Positions 25,336-34,403 of a stretch of 41,732 nt of DNA are shown piece by piece (the stretch's first letter is position 1; each line of letters starts with the position of its first letter). Origin of the DNA: Deltaproteobacteria bacterium (GTDB taxonomy: Bacteria > Desulfobacterota > Desulfomonilia > Desulfomonilales > Desulfomonilaceae); contig VGSG01000030.1 of the NCBI GenBank assembly GCA_016875095.1, forward strand, positions 1 through 41,732, read 5' to 3'. The translations under genes and the position numbers were made by a program. The notes beneath the pieces are model-generated. The model made no database searches, was not told the DNA's origin, and saw nothing but the letters and a program-made list of their open reading frames with translations.

Positions 25336-27192
25336 ATGATTTTTTCTCTTCAGAGGCGATTCCTCCTTTTGCTCCTCTTGCCTGTGGTCTTAATTCTGGC
25401 GGCTGCAGGCGCAGCGTCTTTTTTTTACGCGCGTGGGTATCTCCTTGAGCAATGGACCGCGAGCTCCCGGTTGAAGTTAGAGAAGACCGCGCATGAGATT
25501 CAGATGAGGTTGCAAGAGAAGCGAGAGCTAATCGAGCTCTTGGCTCAATCCGACAGCATGTCTCAGCCGGCTGCGACGCAGGCGTTTCTCCTGGAGCGAC
25601 TGAGGGGCCAGCAAGGGGTGCTCTTCGCTCATATCAAGATCGTCGGTCCCGGGGAGAAGAGGTCTCCTTCGGAGGAACGGCCGGTAACTCCGGCTGATCA
25701 GGCTGCTGCGGGAAGTCCGAGGGCACGGGGCCAATCCATGCCGGGGCAGCGCGGAGGCCATTACGATGTTTCGTCGATCCGCGGGGCAGAGCCCAGGCAA
25801 GCCGGCCGCATGATGGGCCGGGGTCCGGGATGGATGATGCATGGCGATGTGCGACCTATATGGACGGACTGGGGCGAAGGAGTCAGCTTTCTGGAAATGA
25901 CGCGAGATTTCGGTGGTGACCCGCACGGGTCACCCACGAAGAGGCTCACGGTGGGAGTGAGCTTTGATTCGTTCCTGCAGCATGTGTTGCACATTGGTCA
26001 GTGGGAAGGGAGCTATGCCTGTCTGGTCGCCCCGGACGGTAAGTATCTCGCGCACACGGACAAGACCATGTCAGGGATGCACGGACTGGGAGCCTCGGGC
26101 AACCCTGTTGAAAGCGGGATCCTGGAGGAGATGAGCAAGAAGGAATTCGGGACCGTGTTTGGAGAAGGGCATCCGCCGGACCTGGTGGGGTCCTTTTACC
26201 GTATTCCGACGACGAACTGGCACCTGGTCCTCTTCTCGAAGGGAGACGTGATCCTTGCTCCTATCGTGCGATTCCGTTTCAACTACTTGGTGGCGGGGAT
26301 TATCGGCCTCCTCGTCATCGCCTTCCTCATCCGAGTCAATACCAGACCTGTTGCCCGTGCGGTGACCGAAATCGGCGAGGCGGCTGAGCGAGTCGAGACA
26401 GGGGACTTTTTGGTAAGGCTGGATGAGGGGCGCTCCGACGAGATCGGGCTGCTGAATAAACGATTCAATCGCATGGTCGTGGGGCTGAAACAGCGTGAGC
26501 TTATCGAACGGACATTCGGCCGATATGTGGACAGGAACGTGGCCGAAGAGCTGATGAAGAACCCCGCGGCCTTGGAACTGGGGGGCGAGAACCGGGTGGT
26601 CACCATTCTCATGTCCGACTTGCAGGGATTTACCGAAAAGGCTGGAAAGCTCAAGCCTCAGCAGGTCATTCACATCCTGAACAGGTATTACTCTCGAATG
26701 ATTGACATTATTGACAAGCGCCAAGGAATAATCGTGGACTTTTACGGTGATTCGGTGCTCGCCTTTTTCAATGGGATCAGTGCCGATACCCCGCAGCGAG
26801 CCCTTGACGCGACGAAATGCGCGTTAGAGATGCAAGAAGCGGCGCGCGAGGTTTCCCGCGAAAATGAAAAAGAAGGACTCCCACCGCTCGAGATGCGGGT
26901 GGGCATCCATACGGGTGAAGTGGTTGTTGGAAATGTGGGATCGGACGCCAGGGCAAAGTACGGCATTGTTGGTTCCGCGGTTAACGAGACCGATCGCATT
27001 CAATCTTACGCGGAACCGGGCGCGGTGATGATCTCCGAACGAACCTACCGGATTCTCGGCGATCGGATCGTGGTTGGACCGACCGCAAAGGCCGCGCTCA
27101 AAGGTCTCAACGGTTTCCGGGAACTGTACCGCGTGATCAGTGTCGTTGATGGGAGGCAATCAGCAATGGTACAAGCGACCGGAGGCCCTTGA
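25336..27192 (+). CDS. Membrane sensor class III nucleotide cyclase, copy 1
   Basis: The protein is about 618 residues. The start at 25336 (MIFSLQRRFLLLLLLPV) is chosen because the paralog at 34404 begins MIFSLERRFLLLLLLPV. Order: membrane helix about 8-33; periplasmic Cache-like sensor about 34-312; second helix about 313-335; HAMP (TRPVARAVTEIGEAAERV onward); then a class III cyclase domain from about 410. Metal-binding aspartates are in SDLQGFT near 428 and DFYGDSVLAFF near 471; VNETDRIQ gives the transition-state Asn and Arg. The residue at the adenine-selecting Lys position appears to be Asp, so the product (cAMP, cGMP or other) is open. The sensor carries a Met/His/Gly-rich insert near residues 131-173 (GRMMGRGPGWMMHGD) absent from the paralog, which may bind metal. 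It lies upstream of the Cus operon. Confidence 0.88.
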   Translation: MIFSLQRRFLLLLLLPVVLILAAAGAASFFYARGYLLEQWTASSRLKLEKTAHEIQMRLQEKRELIELLAQSDSMSQPAATQAFLLERLRGQQGVLFAHIKIVGPGEKRSPSEERPVTPADQAAAGSPRARGQSMPGQRGGHYDVSSIRGAEPRQAGRMMGRGPGWMMHGDVRPIWTDWGEGVSFLEMTRDFGGDPHGSPTKRLTVGVSFDSFLQHVLHIGQWEGSYACLVAPDGKYLAHTDKTMSGMHGLGASGNPVESGILEEMSKKEFGTVFGEGHPPDLVGSFYRIPTTNWHLVLFSKGDVILAPIVRFRFNYLVAGIIGLLVIAFLIRVNTRPVARAVTEIGEAAERVETGDFLVRLDEGRSDEIGLLNKRFNRMVVGLKQRELIERTFGRYVDRNVAEELMKNPAALELGGENRVVTILMSDLQGFTEKAGKLKPQQVIHILNRYYSRMIDIIDKRQGIIVDFYGDSVLAFFNGISADTPQRALDATKCALEMQEAAREVSRENEKEGLPPLEMRVGIHTGEVVVGNVGSDARAKYGIVGSAVNETDRIQSYAEPGAVMISERTYRILGDRIVVGPTAKAALKGLNGFRELYRVISVVDGRQSAMVQATGGP

Positions 27193-27214
27193 CTTTGAGC
27201 CGGCGCGTCTACAA

Positions 27215-27646
27215 ATGACAAACAGATGGATGAGGCGAGCGGTGAAGATTATGTCGAGAATTTGGCTTATCATCATAATTGTGATTACCCCCGCCGTCGT
27301 CCTATATTCCACGGGCATGAACGTATTGTGTTGTAATTGTCACGGCGCTATAGGCTGCGCATGTCATGTCGCGGCTTGTCACCAAGACCCGATAACCCGC
27401 CACTGGAACGAGTCGCCCGATGAGGGATGTGTGGCAGAGCGCGCCGCGGGAGATCGGCGCCAATGCTCTTCATGGGTCCCATCCGTGCCTGCTCCCGGCA
27501 GGTGGAGGATTGCGAACGCCATACCGGTTGATGCCGTCGTAGGCGGTCCTCCTGCGTGGCTTCGAGCCATCCCGCGCGCATTGCCGCGCTCCAGCTCTAA
27601 GAGCGCACGAGATCTGTACCTTCGAGCATGCGCCTTCTTGTCCTGA
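27215..27646 (+). CDS. Doubtful small membrane protein with a Cys/His cluster
   Basis: An open frame after the cyclase gives one hydrophobic helix (IWLIIIIVITPAVVLY) followed by a striking cluster VLCCNCHGAIGCACHVAACH. The remainder is low in hydrophobic pattern and looks non-conserved. No good ribosome site is seen at the ATGs at 27215 or 27251, and the frame could also start inside the cyclase gene at 27140. The Cys/His cluster fits the metal theme and argues that at least the first 70 residues are real. A frameshift or a truncated pseudogene is possible. Confidence 0.35.
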   Translation: MTNRWMRRAVKIMSRIWLIIIIVITPAVVLYSTGMNVLCCNCHGAIGCACHVAACHQDPITRHWNESPDEGCVAERAAGDRRQCSSWVPSVPAPGRWRIANAIPVDAVVGGPPAWLRAIPRALPRSSSKSARDLYLRACAFLS

Positions 27647-27791
27647 GCGCGCCGTCCCGGCTCACACCCAGATTGTTGCCATGACAGTTCCCTCACACAT
27701 GACGATATGTGACGCGCCTGATGAACCGGTAAGTGTATCCCGCAACAGGCGCCCTGCGGAAGCTTCTTGAGGCTCCGGCACGGAGGCGGAC

Positions 27792-29942
27792 ATGAACGGA
27801 AGCCCTCTCCAAATCATTTTCGACGAACGCCACAGAAAACCTTTGCTTGTTGCTCTGGCGATTCTCATCGCGTTTGCCGCGGGGTACTTCTTATCCGGCG
27901 GCGGGTCGGTCCGGGATGACAAGCTTGCACGCGGGCCCGCGGCTGAGACCGCGCAACAGAAGGCTGACAAAGCGGAACCGCCTAAAGAGACCAAGGCGAC
28001 CTTGTGGACCTGCGCCATGCATCCCCAGATCAAACTCCCGAATCCAGGCAAGTGTCCGATTTGTTTCATGGATCTTGTTCCGCTTGAGACGGGCGCCGGT
28101 CCGATAACGACCGCGTCCCTCACCCAATACTCCATGTCTGAAACGGCGAAGAAGCTGGCCGAGGTGGAAACTTCACCCGTGAAACGGGAACATGCAAAGG
28201 TCAACGTAAATATGGTGGGCATGGTCTTTGAGGACGAGACCCGCGTTGCGTTTGTGCCTGCCCGCGTGGACGGCCGCCTGGATGAACTGTATGTGAATTT
28301 TACCGGAGTGATGGTGAATGGGGGGGATCCGATGGTCAAAATCTGGAGCCCAACCCTCATCAAGTCCCAGGTGGAACTTTTTGAGAGCATCCGGACGAAA
28401 GACGTAGACAAGGAGGTTATCAAAGGGGCTGAAGAGAAGCTCATGCAACAGGGCCTCACCAGGGAACAGGTTGATGAACTCAAGGCGAAACAAAAGCCGA
28501 TCCTCTACGTGACGCTTCGGGCGCCCATTAGTGGTGTCGTCATGAAGAAGATGGCGGTCTTGGGCCAGTTCGTCAAAGAGGGGCAAGAGATGTATGTGAT
28601 CAACGACTTGTCCCGCGTCTGGGTAAAATTGGATGCGTACGAGACCGACATGCCGTGGATCAGATACGGTCAAGAAGTCACCTTCACCACTTCTTCGGCG
28701 CCCGGTAAAACCTTCAAAGGCAAGGTGCTCTTCATCGATCCCGTCCTCGACACGAAGACCCGATCGGTGAAAGTGCGTGTTGAAGCAGACAACCCGGACT
28801 TGAGCCTTCGGCCCGGAATGTTCGTGAGCGCTCGATTGGAAGCCGAAGTAGACGCGAAGGGCCGCGTAATCAAGTCCGAGTGGGCGGGGAAATACATCTG
28901 CCCGGTTCACCTCAGCGACACGCCTTCAGACACTCCGGGGTTTTGTCCGGAAAGCAAGATGGAGCTCAAACCCGCGTCTGCTTTCGGATACGCTGACGAG
29001 AAGAATCCAGTGAGCCCTCTCACAATTCCTGCGGCCGCTCCCTTGATCACCGGCAAGCGGAGCATTGTCTACGTTGAGCTGCCGCAAGCCGACCAGCCGA
29101 CATATGCATTGCGTGAAGTGATCCTGGGCCCGAGGGCTGGGGACAAATACGTGGTCTATGAAGGGCTCAAAGAGGGCGAACGGGTCGTCACGCGAGGCAA
29201 CTTCAAGATCGACAGCGCCATGCAGATCCTTGCCAGGTCGAGCATGATGCACGTTCCCGATGTAAAGCTAAAGCCCGGCTCCCCGCCTACTCAACCGGCT
29301 GCCGAGGAGGAGCTGGTGGAAAAGGTCGAGGCGCCTGCGGAATTCCTCAACGAGCTGACGCCGGGGATCAAGGAGTACTTGGCTCTCAAAGAGGCGCTCG
29401 TGGAAGAAAAGCTGGACGACGCTACCAAATCCGGGGAGAAGCTGGCGCAATTTCTCAAAGGCATGAAGATCGACAGGTTGGAGAGTAAAGCCCACGAGAC
29501 TTGGACAAAACTTTCGGACTCTATGTCGGGTAACCTGAAGCAGTTGATCGAAGGCAAGGATGTGGAGGGGAAACGCAAGGCATTCGGGTCTCTTTCAGAG
29601 GACTTCGTGCGCTTACTCATGGGCTTCAGACACACGATGGACGATCCGCTCGTGGTCTTTCATTGTCCTATGGCATTCGACAAGAAAGGGGCGTACTGGA
29701 TAGAAGGGAGCGAGCAGAGGCGCAATCCCTATTTCGGCCGTAAACCGTTCAAAGGACAGGACATGCTCCAATGCGCCGAATTGGTAGAGAGAATACCTCC
29801 GGAAAAGACATCGGCGCCGGAGAAAAGCGCCCGCGAACAGCCCGCTTCGTCGCCTGTTGAAAAGCACGAACATGACGGCCCGAAGAAAGGCGGCTCAGAT
29901 GAAGGAGGCTCTCACTCCAAGCATGAAGGAGATGGCAAATGA
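27792..29942 (+). CDS. cusB: CusB-type periplasmic adaptor of an RND metal efflux pump
   Basis: This 716-residue membrane fusion protein links the inner-membrane pump to the outer membrane and hands over Cu(I)/Ag(I). After an anchor helix near 17-35 comes a heavy-metal-binding domain (about 72-100: WTCAMHPQIKLPNPG then CPICFMDL). The adaptor core follows (VPARVDGRLDELYVNFTG, a hairpin with LMQQGLTREQVDEL, then APISGVVMKKMAVLGQFVKEG and the barrel segments). A second HMBD-like insert (YICPVHLSDT then GFCPESKMEL) is near 362-390. The C-terminal part (from about 510) resembles DUF3347 and has FHCPMAF, then a tail rich in His, Lys and Glu. GGAGG precedes the ATG. The stop overlaps the cusA start by four bases. 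At 716 residues it is much longer than E. coli CusB (about 400). Confidence 0.93.
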   Translation: MNGSPLQIIFDERHRKPLLVALAILIAFAAGYFLSGGGSVRDDKLARGPAAETAQQKADKAEPPKETKATLWTCAMHPQIKLPNPGKCPICFMDLVPLETGAGPITTASLTQYSMSETAKKLAEVETSPVKREHAKVNVNMVGMVFEDETRVAFVPARVDGRLDELYVNFTGVMVNGGDPMVKIWSPTLIKSQVELFESIRTKDVDKEVIKGAEEKLMQQGLTREQVDELKAKQKPILYVTLRAPISGVVMKKMAVLGQFVKEGQEMYVINDLSRVWVKLDAYETDMPWIRYGQEVTFTTSSAPGKTFKGKVLFIDPVLDTKTRSVKVRVEADNPDLSLRPGMFVSARLEAEVDAKGRVIKSEWAGKYICPVHLSDTPSDTPGFCPESKMELKPASAFGYADEKNPVSPLTIPAAAPLITGKRSIVYVELPQADQPTYALREVILGPRAGDKYVVYEGLKEGERVVTRGNFKIDSAMQILARSSMMHVPDVKLKPGSPPTQPAAEEELVEKVEAPAEFLNELTPGIKEYLALKEALVEEKLDDATKSGEKLAQFLKGMKIDRLESKAHETWTKLSDSMSGNLKQLIEGKDVEGKRKAFGSLSEDFVRLLMGFRHTMDDPLVVFHCPMAFDKKGAYWIEGSEQRRNPYFGRKPFKGQDMLQCAELVERIPPEKTSAPEKSAREQPASSPVEKHEHDGPKKGGSDEGGSHSKHEGDGK

Positions 29943-32900
29943 ATCCAGCCTCCGGTCAGAATCCTGGAGTCGGGCCACGGTCGGAATCGTTCTTCGCCAA
30001 GATGATGCGCTTCTGGACCGAACAAAAGGTGCTCGTTGGCGCGCTCCTAATAGGGATAATCTTCTACGGCATGGCAGTGGCGCCCTTTGACTGGGACGTA
30101 AAATGGCTCCCTCGAAATCCCGTTCCCGTGGACGCCATCCCTGACATCGGCGAGAACCAGCAAATAGTCTTCACGGTCTGGGAAGGCCGATCGCCTAAAG
30201 ACATCGAGGACCAAATCACTTATCCGCTCACGGTCTCGCTCCTTGGCATCCCGGGAGTGAAGGCGATACGCAGCAACTCCTTTTTCGGCTTTTCCACGAT
30301 CTACATCATTTTCAAAGAAGATATCGAATTCTATTGGTCTCGATCGAGAATACTGGAGAAGCTCAATTCACTTCCAGCGGGCATATTGCCTACCGGCGTT
30401 CAACCCACGCTCGGTCCCGACGCCACCGCATTGGGGCAGGTTTTCTGGTACACCCTGGAAGGTGAAGGCTTCGGCCTGGATGAACTCCGCACCATCCAGG
30501 ATTATTACGTCCGGTATTATCTCCAATCCTCCGGCGGCGTAAGTGAAGTCGCGTCGATCGGCGGGTACGTCAGAGAGTACCAGGTGGACATAGACCCCAA
30601 CGCAATGAGAGCGCACGGGGTGCAGCTCCCGGATATATACAACGCAGTCCGCATGGCCAACCTGGATGTGGGCGCCGCTACCATCGAAGTGAATCGAGCT
30701 GAATACACAATCCGCGGCCTCGGATTTCTGAGATCTGTGGAAGACCTAGAGAACAGCGTCGTCAAGGTAAACGAAAACGTGCCGCTCTTTATCAAACAAG
30801 TGGGACGCGTGACCCTCGGGCCGGAAATGAGACGGGGCGCGCTCGACAAAGAGGGCGCGGAAGCTGTGGGCGGGGTTGTGGTGGTGCGGTTCGGTGAGAA
30901 TCCGCTCCAGGTTATCAAGAATGTCAAGAATAAGATTAAGGAGATCGCGCCCGGGCTTCCTACGAAGACATTGCCGGACGGTAGAGTCTCGCAAGTCAAG
31001 ATCGTTCCCTTCTACGACCGAACCACCCTGATATACGAGACGCTGGATACGCTCAAGAGAGCGTTGTTCGACGAAATCCTCGTTACCGTTATCGTGGTCA
31101 TTGTGATGGTGAACCACCTGGCCAGTTCCGCGCTCATCTCCGCGGTGCTCCCCCTCGCGGTAATCGTGACCTTTATCGTGATGAAGATCCTTGGGATCGA
31201 TGCCAACATCATGTCCCTTTCAGGCATTGCCATTGCCATCGGCGTCATGGTGGACATGGGCATCATCCTTTGTGAAAACATTCTTCGGCATATTGAAGAG
31301 GGCAGGTCGGACAAATCTTTACTCGGTCTGATTGTGGAATCCGCGTCCGAAGTGGGAGGCGCGGTGATGACCTCCTCCCTGACTACCATAATATCCTTCC
31401 TGCCCGTTTTTAGTCTCACAGGACCTGAAGGAAAGCTCTTCAGTCCGGTTGCGTACACCAAGACCTTCGCGGTCGGAGCCTCGCTGGTGCTTGCATTGAT
31501 GTTGATTCCACCGTCGGCTCACCTCGCATTTCGCAAATGGAACCTGAAAGTGCGGCCTACGATCATTCTGAATTCTCTGGTTACAGTTGGTGGGCTCTTG
31601 GTGGGATTTATCGTTTCCTGGTGGATCGGAGTCCCGGTCATGTTTATGGGGCTCGTGAAGCTGGCCGCTCTGTATGTCCCGGAGCAATATCGCAAACGAG
31701 CGCCGACGTTTATGAATCTCGCGGCCCTGGTGTTCGTGGTGGTCTTGCTTACGGAACACTGGCTCCCACTGGGGCCCGAGGTCGGTATTGCACGCAACGT
31801 GATCTTCACCTCGGGCATCATTTTCGGATTACTCGGGATCAGGAAGATTTTCACGTCGTTCTATCGGCCACTGCTCGCCTGGGCCCTTGACCACAAGGCG
31901 GCGTTTCTTTGCGCGCCGCTCTCCCTTATTGTTTTCGGAGCGGTGATCTGGCTCGGGTTCGATAAGGTGTTCGGCTTCATCCCCTGGACCATAAACAAAA
32001 TCTTGGTCCAGAAGAGCGAGTCCGCAACCTCGCAAGGAGCGCTTCAACCTCCGCGCTTGATCGCTCAACACGCGCACGGCCCGGAGGTGAAGAGCGACGC
32101 CGCTCCACCGGTTGCGTCCGCGGAAGATCCTGTGCGATCTTCCAGGATATGGTCCGGACTCAACCACGCGTTCCCCGGACTGGGTAAGGAGTTCATGCCG
32201 GACCTGGACGAGGGCTCGTTCTTGTATATGCCCACCACTATGCCTCATGCGGCGATCGGAGAAGCGCTCGATGTGATACAGAAACAGGATATGGCCATCA
32301 GGGCCATTCCCGAGGTGGAAAGTGTGGTGGGAAAGATAGGCAGAGTGGAGAGTGCCCTCGATCCCGCGCCTCTCTCCATGATCGAGACCGTGATCAACTA
32401 CAAGCCCGAATACAAGACCGACCCGCTCACCGGTCAACGCGTGCTGGATCCTGATACCGGAAAGCCCATCCGAAACTGGAGACCGAATATCAAGTCGCCC
32501 AATGACATCTGGAAAGAAATTCTCGCCGCGGCCCAACTCCCGGGGACCACGTCCGCCCCAAAGTTGCAGCCCATCGCGGCGCGAATTGTCATGCTTCAGA
32601 GCGGCATGAGAGCTGCTATGGGCGTGAAAATACGTGGGAAAAGCCTTGATGAAGTAGAAAAAGTCGGGATGGAAATCGAGCGGTTTCTCAAAGAAGTCCC
32701 ATCCATAGAGCCATCTTCGGTCATCGCGGACAGAGTCATCGGGAATCCTTACATAGAGATCGCGATCGACAGAAAGGCCATAGCCAGATACGGAGTTAAG
32801 ATACAAGAAGTTCAAGACGTCATCGAGATTGCCGTGGGCGGCAGACGGATCACGACCACGGTTGAAGGAAGGGAGCGCTATCCGGTAAGAGTGAGGTATC

Positions 32901-33820
32901 AGAGGGAGCTGCGCGATTCGCTTGAAGCGCTTGAAAAAATACTTATTCCCGGGAACGAGGGAGTGCAAATCCCCCTCAACCTCATAGCGCAGATCAATTA
33001 TGTTCGCGGCCCCATGACAATCAAGAGCGAGGACACCTTCCTGGTGAGTTACGTGTTGTTCGACAAGAAGCCAGAGACCGCGGAAGTGGACGTGGTGACT
33101 GCGGCGAACAATTACCTGCAACATAAGATCGGCGCAGGCGAGCTGAAACTGCCTGCCGGGGCCTCCTTTGTGTTTGCAGGCTCATATGAGAACCAGGTCC
33201 GTTCGGAGCAAACGCTGCGGATAGTCATTCCCGTGGCCCTTTTTTTGATTTTCATGGTCCTGTACTTCCAGTTCCGTTCGGCGCCCACTTCATTAAATGT
33301 GTTTTCAGGGATCTTTGTGGCCTGGTCCGGTGGGTTCATGATGCTTTGGTTGTATTCCCAGCCCTGGTTCCTGGACTTTAGCGTGTTCGGCGTGAATATG
33401 CGGGAACTCTTTCAGGTGAGGCCGTACAACTTGAGTGTCGCCGTGTGGGTCGGTTTCCTTGCGCTTTTCGGGATCGCAACGAATGACGGTGTCATCTATT
33501 CCACATACCTGGATCAGGTCTTCGAGAAACATAAGTTCAAGTCCGTGGCTGAAATTAGAGAGGCCACGCTGGAAGCGGGAATCAAGCGAGTGAGACCCGC
33601 GCTCATGACAACAGCGTGCACCATTCTTGCCTTGATCCCGGTGCTGACGTCCAAAGGAAGAGGCGCTGACGTCATGGTGCCCATGGCTCTGCCGAGTTTC
33701 GGAGGAATGTGTATCGACATTATTACCATATTCGTGGTCCCCACAATCTATTGTCTGGTGAAGGAAATTGAGTTCAAAAGGACACAGCGGGATACCGCTC
33801 TTACAGGAGGAGACAGATGA
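29939..33820 (+). CDS. cusA: CusA/CzcA-type RND heavy-metal efflux pump
   Basis: This 1293-residue proton-driven inner-membrane exporter belongs to the heavy-metal RND family. Family motifs are VPVDAIPDIGENQQIV near 60, YPLTVSLLGIPGVKAIRS, GVMVDMGIILCENILRHIEEG (the proton-relay Asp near 438) and the second-half counterpart GIATNDGVIYSTYL. The porter-domain segment RIVMLQSGMRAAMGVKIRGK carries Met residues compatible with Cu(I) or Ag(I). The protein is about 250 residues longer than E. coli CusA. A block near 534-650 adds about four hydrophobic segments between the usual helices 6 and 7, and a soluble linker near 690-750 follows. It overlaps cusB and nosL by four bases each, so the three are translationally coupled. 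No CusC gene is present. Confidence 0.95.
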   Translation: MNPASGQNPGVGPRSESFFAKMMRFWTEQKVLVGALLIGIIFYGMAVAPFDWDVKWLPRNPVPVDAIPDIGENQQIVFTVWEGRSPKDIEDQITYPLTVSLLGIPGVKAIRSNSFFGFSTIYIIFKEDIEFYWSRSRILEKLNSLPAGILPTGVQPTLGPDATALGQVFWYTLEGEGFGLDELRTIQDYYVRYYLQSSGGVSEVASIGGYVREYQVDIDPNAMRAHGVQLPDIYNAVRMANLDVGAATIEVNRAEYTIRGLGFLRSVEDLENSVVKVNENVPLFIKQVGRVTLGPEMRRGALDKEGAEAVGGVVVVRFGENPLQVIKNVKNKIKEIAPGLPTKTLPDGRVSQVKIVPFYDRTTLIYETLDTLKRALFDEILVTVIVVIVMVNHLASSALISAVLPLAVIVTFIVMKILGIDANIMSLSGIAIAIGVMVDMGIILCENILRHIEEGRSDKSLLGLIVESASEVGGAVMTSSLTTIISFLPVFSLTGPEGKLFSPVAYTKTFAVGASLVLALMLIPPSAHLAFRKWNLKVRPTIILNSLVTVGGLLVGFIVSWWIGVPVMFMGLVKLAALYVPEQYRKRAPTFMNLAALVFVVVLLTEHWLPLGPEVGIARNVIFTSGIIFGLLGIRKIFTSFYRPLLAWALDHKAAFLCAPLSLIVFGAVIWLGFDKVFGFIPWTINKILVQKSESATSQGALQPPRLIAQHAHGPEVKSDAAPPVASAEDPVRSSRIWSGLNHAFPGLGKEFMPDLDEGSFLYMPTTMPHAAIGEALDVIQKQDMAIRAIPEVESVVGKIGRVESALDPAPLSMIETVINYKPEYKTDPLTGQRVLDPDTGKPIRNWRPNIKSPNDIWKEILAAAQLPGTTSAPKLQPIAARIVMLQSGMRAAMGVKIRGKSLDEVEKVGMEIERFLKEVPSIEPSSVIADRVIGNPYIEIAIDRKAIARYGVKIQEVQDVIEIAVGGRRITTTVEGRERYPVRVRYQRELRDSLEALEKILIPGNEGVQIPLNLIAQINYVRGPMTIKSEDTFLVSYVLFDKKPETAEVDVVTAANNYLQHKIGAGELKLPAGASFVFAGSYENQVRSEQTLRIVIPVALFLIFMVLYFQFRSAPTSLNVFSGIFVAWSGGFMMLWLYSQPWFLDFSVFGVNMRELFQVRPYNLSVAVWVGFLALFGIATNDGVIYSTYLDQVFEKHKFKSVAEIREATLEAGIKRVRPALMTTACTILALIPVLTSKGRGADVMVPMALPSFGGMCIDIITIFVVPTIYCLVKEIEFKRTQRDTALTGGDR

Positions 33821-34359
33821 GCGCCCAATTGAGAAAAGCTCTGTTTGTGCTTACACTGGGGATGATGCTCGCGGCGGCCTTGCCTTGTTGGGTTTCGGCC
33901 GCGGCTGAAAAGCTGGACCTGCCTGACGGATCGAAACTGGACACCTCGGTCAAGTGTCCGGTATGCAACATGGAGCCCGGGTCGAGTAAAGACATAGGCG
34001 CGGCCGCGGTGGTCTTGAAGGACGGCAAAGTGGTGGGCCTCGACGGGCCCTCACATATGTTTATGTATTTGCTTACTCCCGATAAGCACCCTCTCAACAA
34101 GGCCGATGTTAAGCACATCTTTGCGTTGGATTACGGAACGAAGAAATTCATCGATGCCAATGCAGCGTGGTTTGTCGTCGGGAGCAGCGTGGAAGGCACT
34201 ATGGGGCCTGAAGCGGTCCCCTTCGCAAAAAAGGAAGACGCGGAAAAGTTCGGCTCGGAACATAAGGGGAGCAGAGTTGTCCCCTTTTCTCAAGTTCAGT
34301 TGAGCGATGTTCAGGCAAAAGGCTGGAAGAAAATGCTAAAGATGAAACATGGACATTGA
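33817..34359 (+). CDS. nosL: NosL-family periplasmic copper-binding protein
   Basis: The 180-residue protein has a signal peptide (about residues 1-29, cleavage near VSAAAE). The NosL signature CPVCNMEPG near residue 47 supplies Cu(I) ligands, and GLDGPSHMFMYLL, IDANAAWFVVGS, MGPEAVPFAKKEDAEKFGSEHKG follow. NosL was first known as a copper chaperone for nitrous oxide reductase, but none is in the window, so here it probably serves the Cus pump or another copper site. GGAGGAG precedes the ATG, which overlaps the cusA stop by four bases. The C-terminal KMKHGH adds Met/His. Confidence 0.88.
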   Translation: MSAQLRKALFVLTLGMMLAAALPCWVSAAAEKLDLPDGSKLDTSVKCPVCNMEPGSSKDIGAAAVVLKDGKVVGLDGPSHMFMYLLTPDKHPLNKADVKHIFALDYGTKKFIDANAAWFVVGSSVEGTMGPEAVPFAKKEDAEKFGSEHKGSRVVPFSQVQLSDVQAKGWKKMLKMKHGH

Positions 34360-34403
34360 CGCGCATCCGCGGATCGCGCAAGAGAGTCGAATAGAGGACA
34401 GAC

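Noticed and set aside
31829-33124. Long open frame of 431 codons on the minus strand opposite cusA
   Set aside because: It is antisense to the conserved second half of cusA, and the His-rich composition is a by-product of the complementary codons.
33817-34359. Evidence of nitrous oxide respiration from NosL
   Set aside because: No nosZ, nosD, nosF or nosY is present; coupling to cusA points to copper handling instead.
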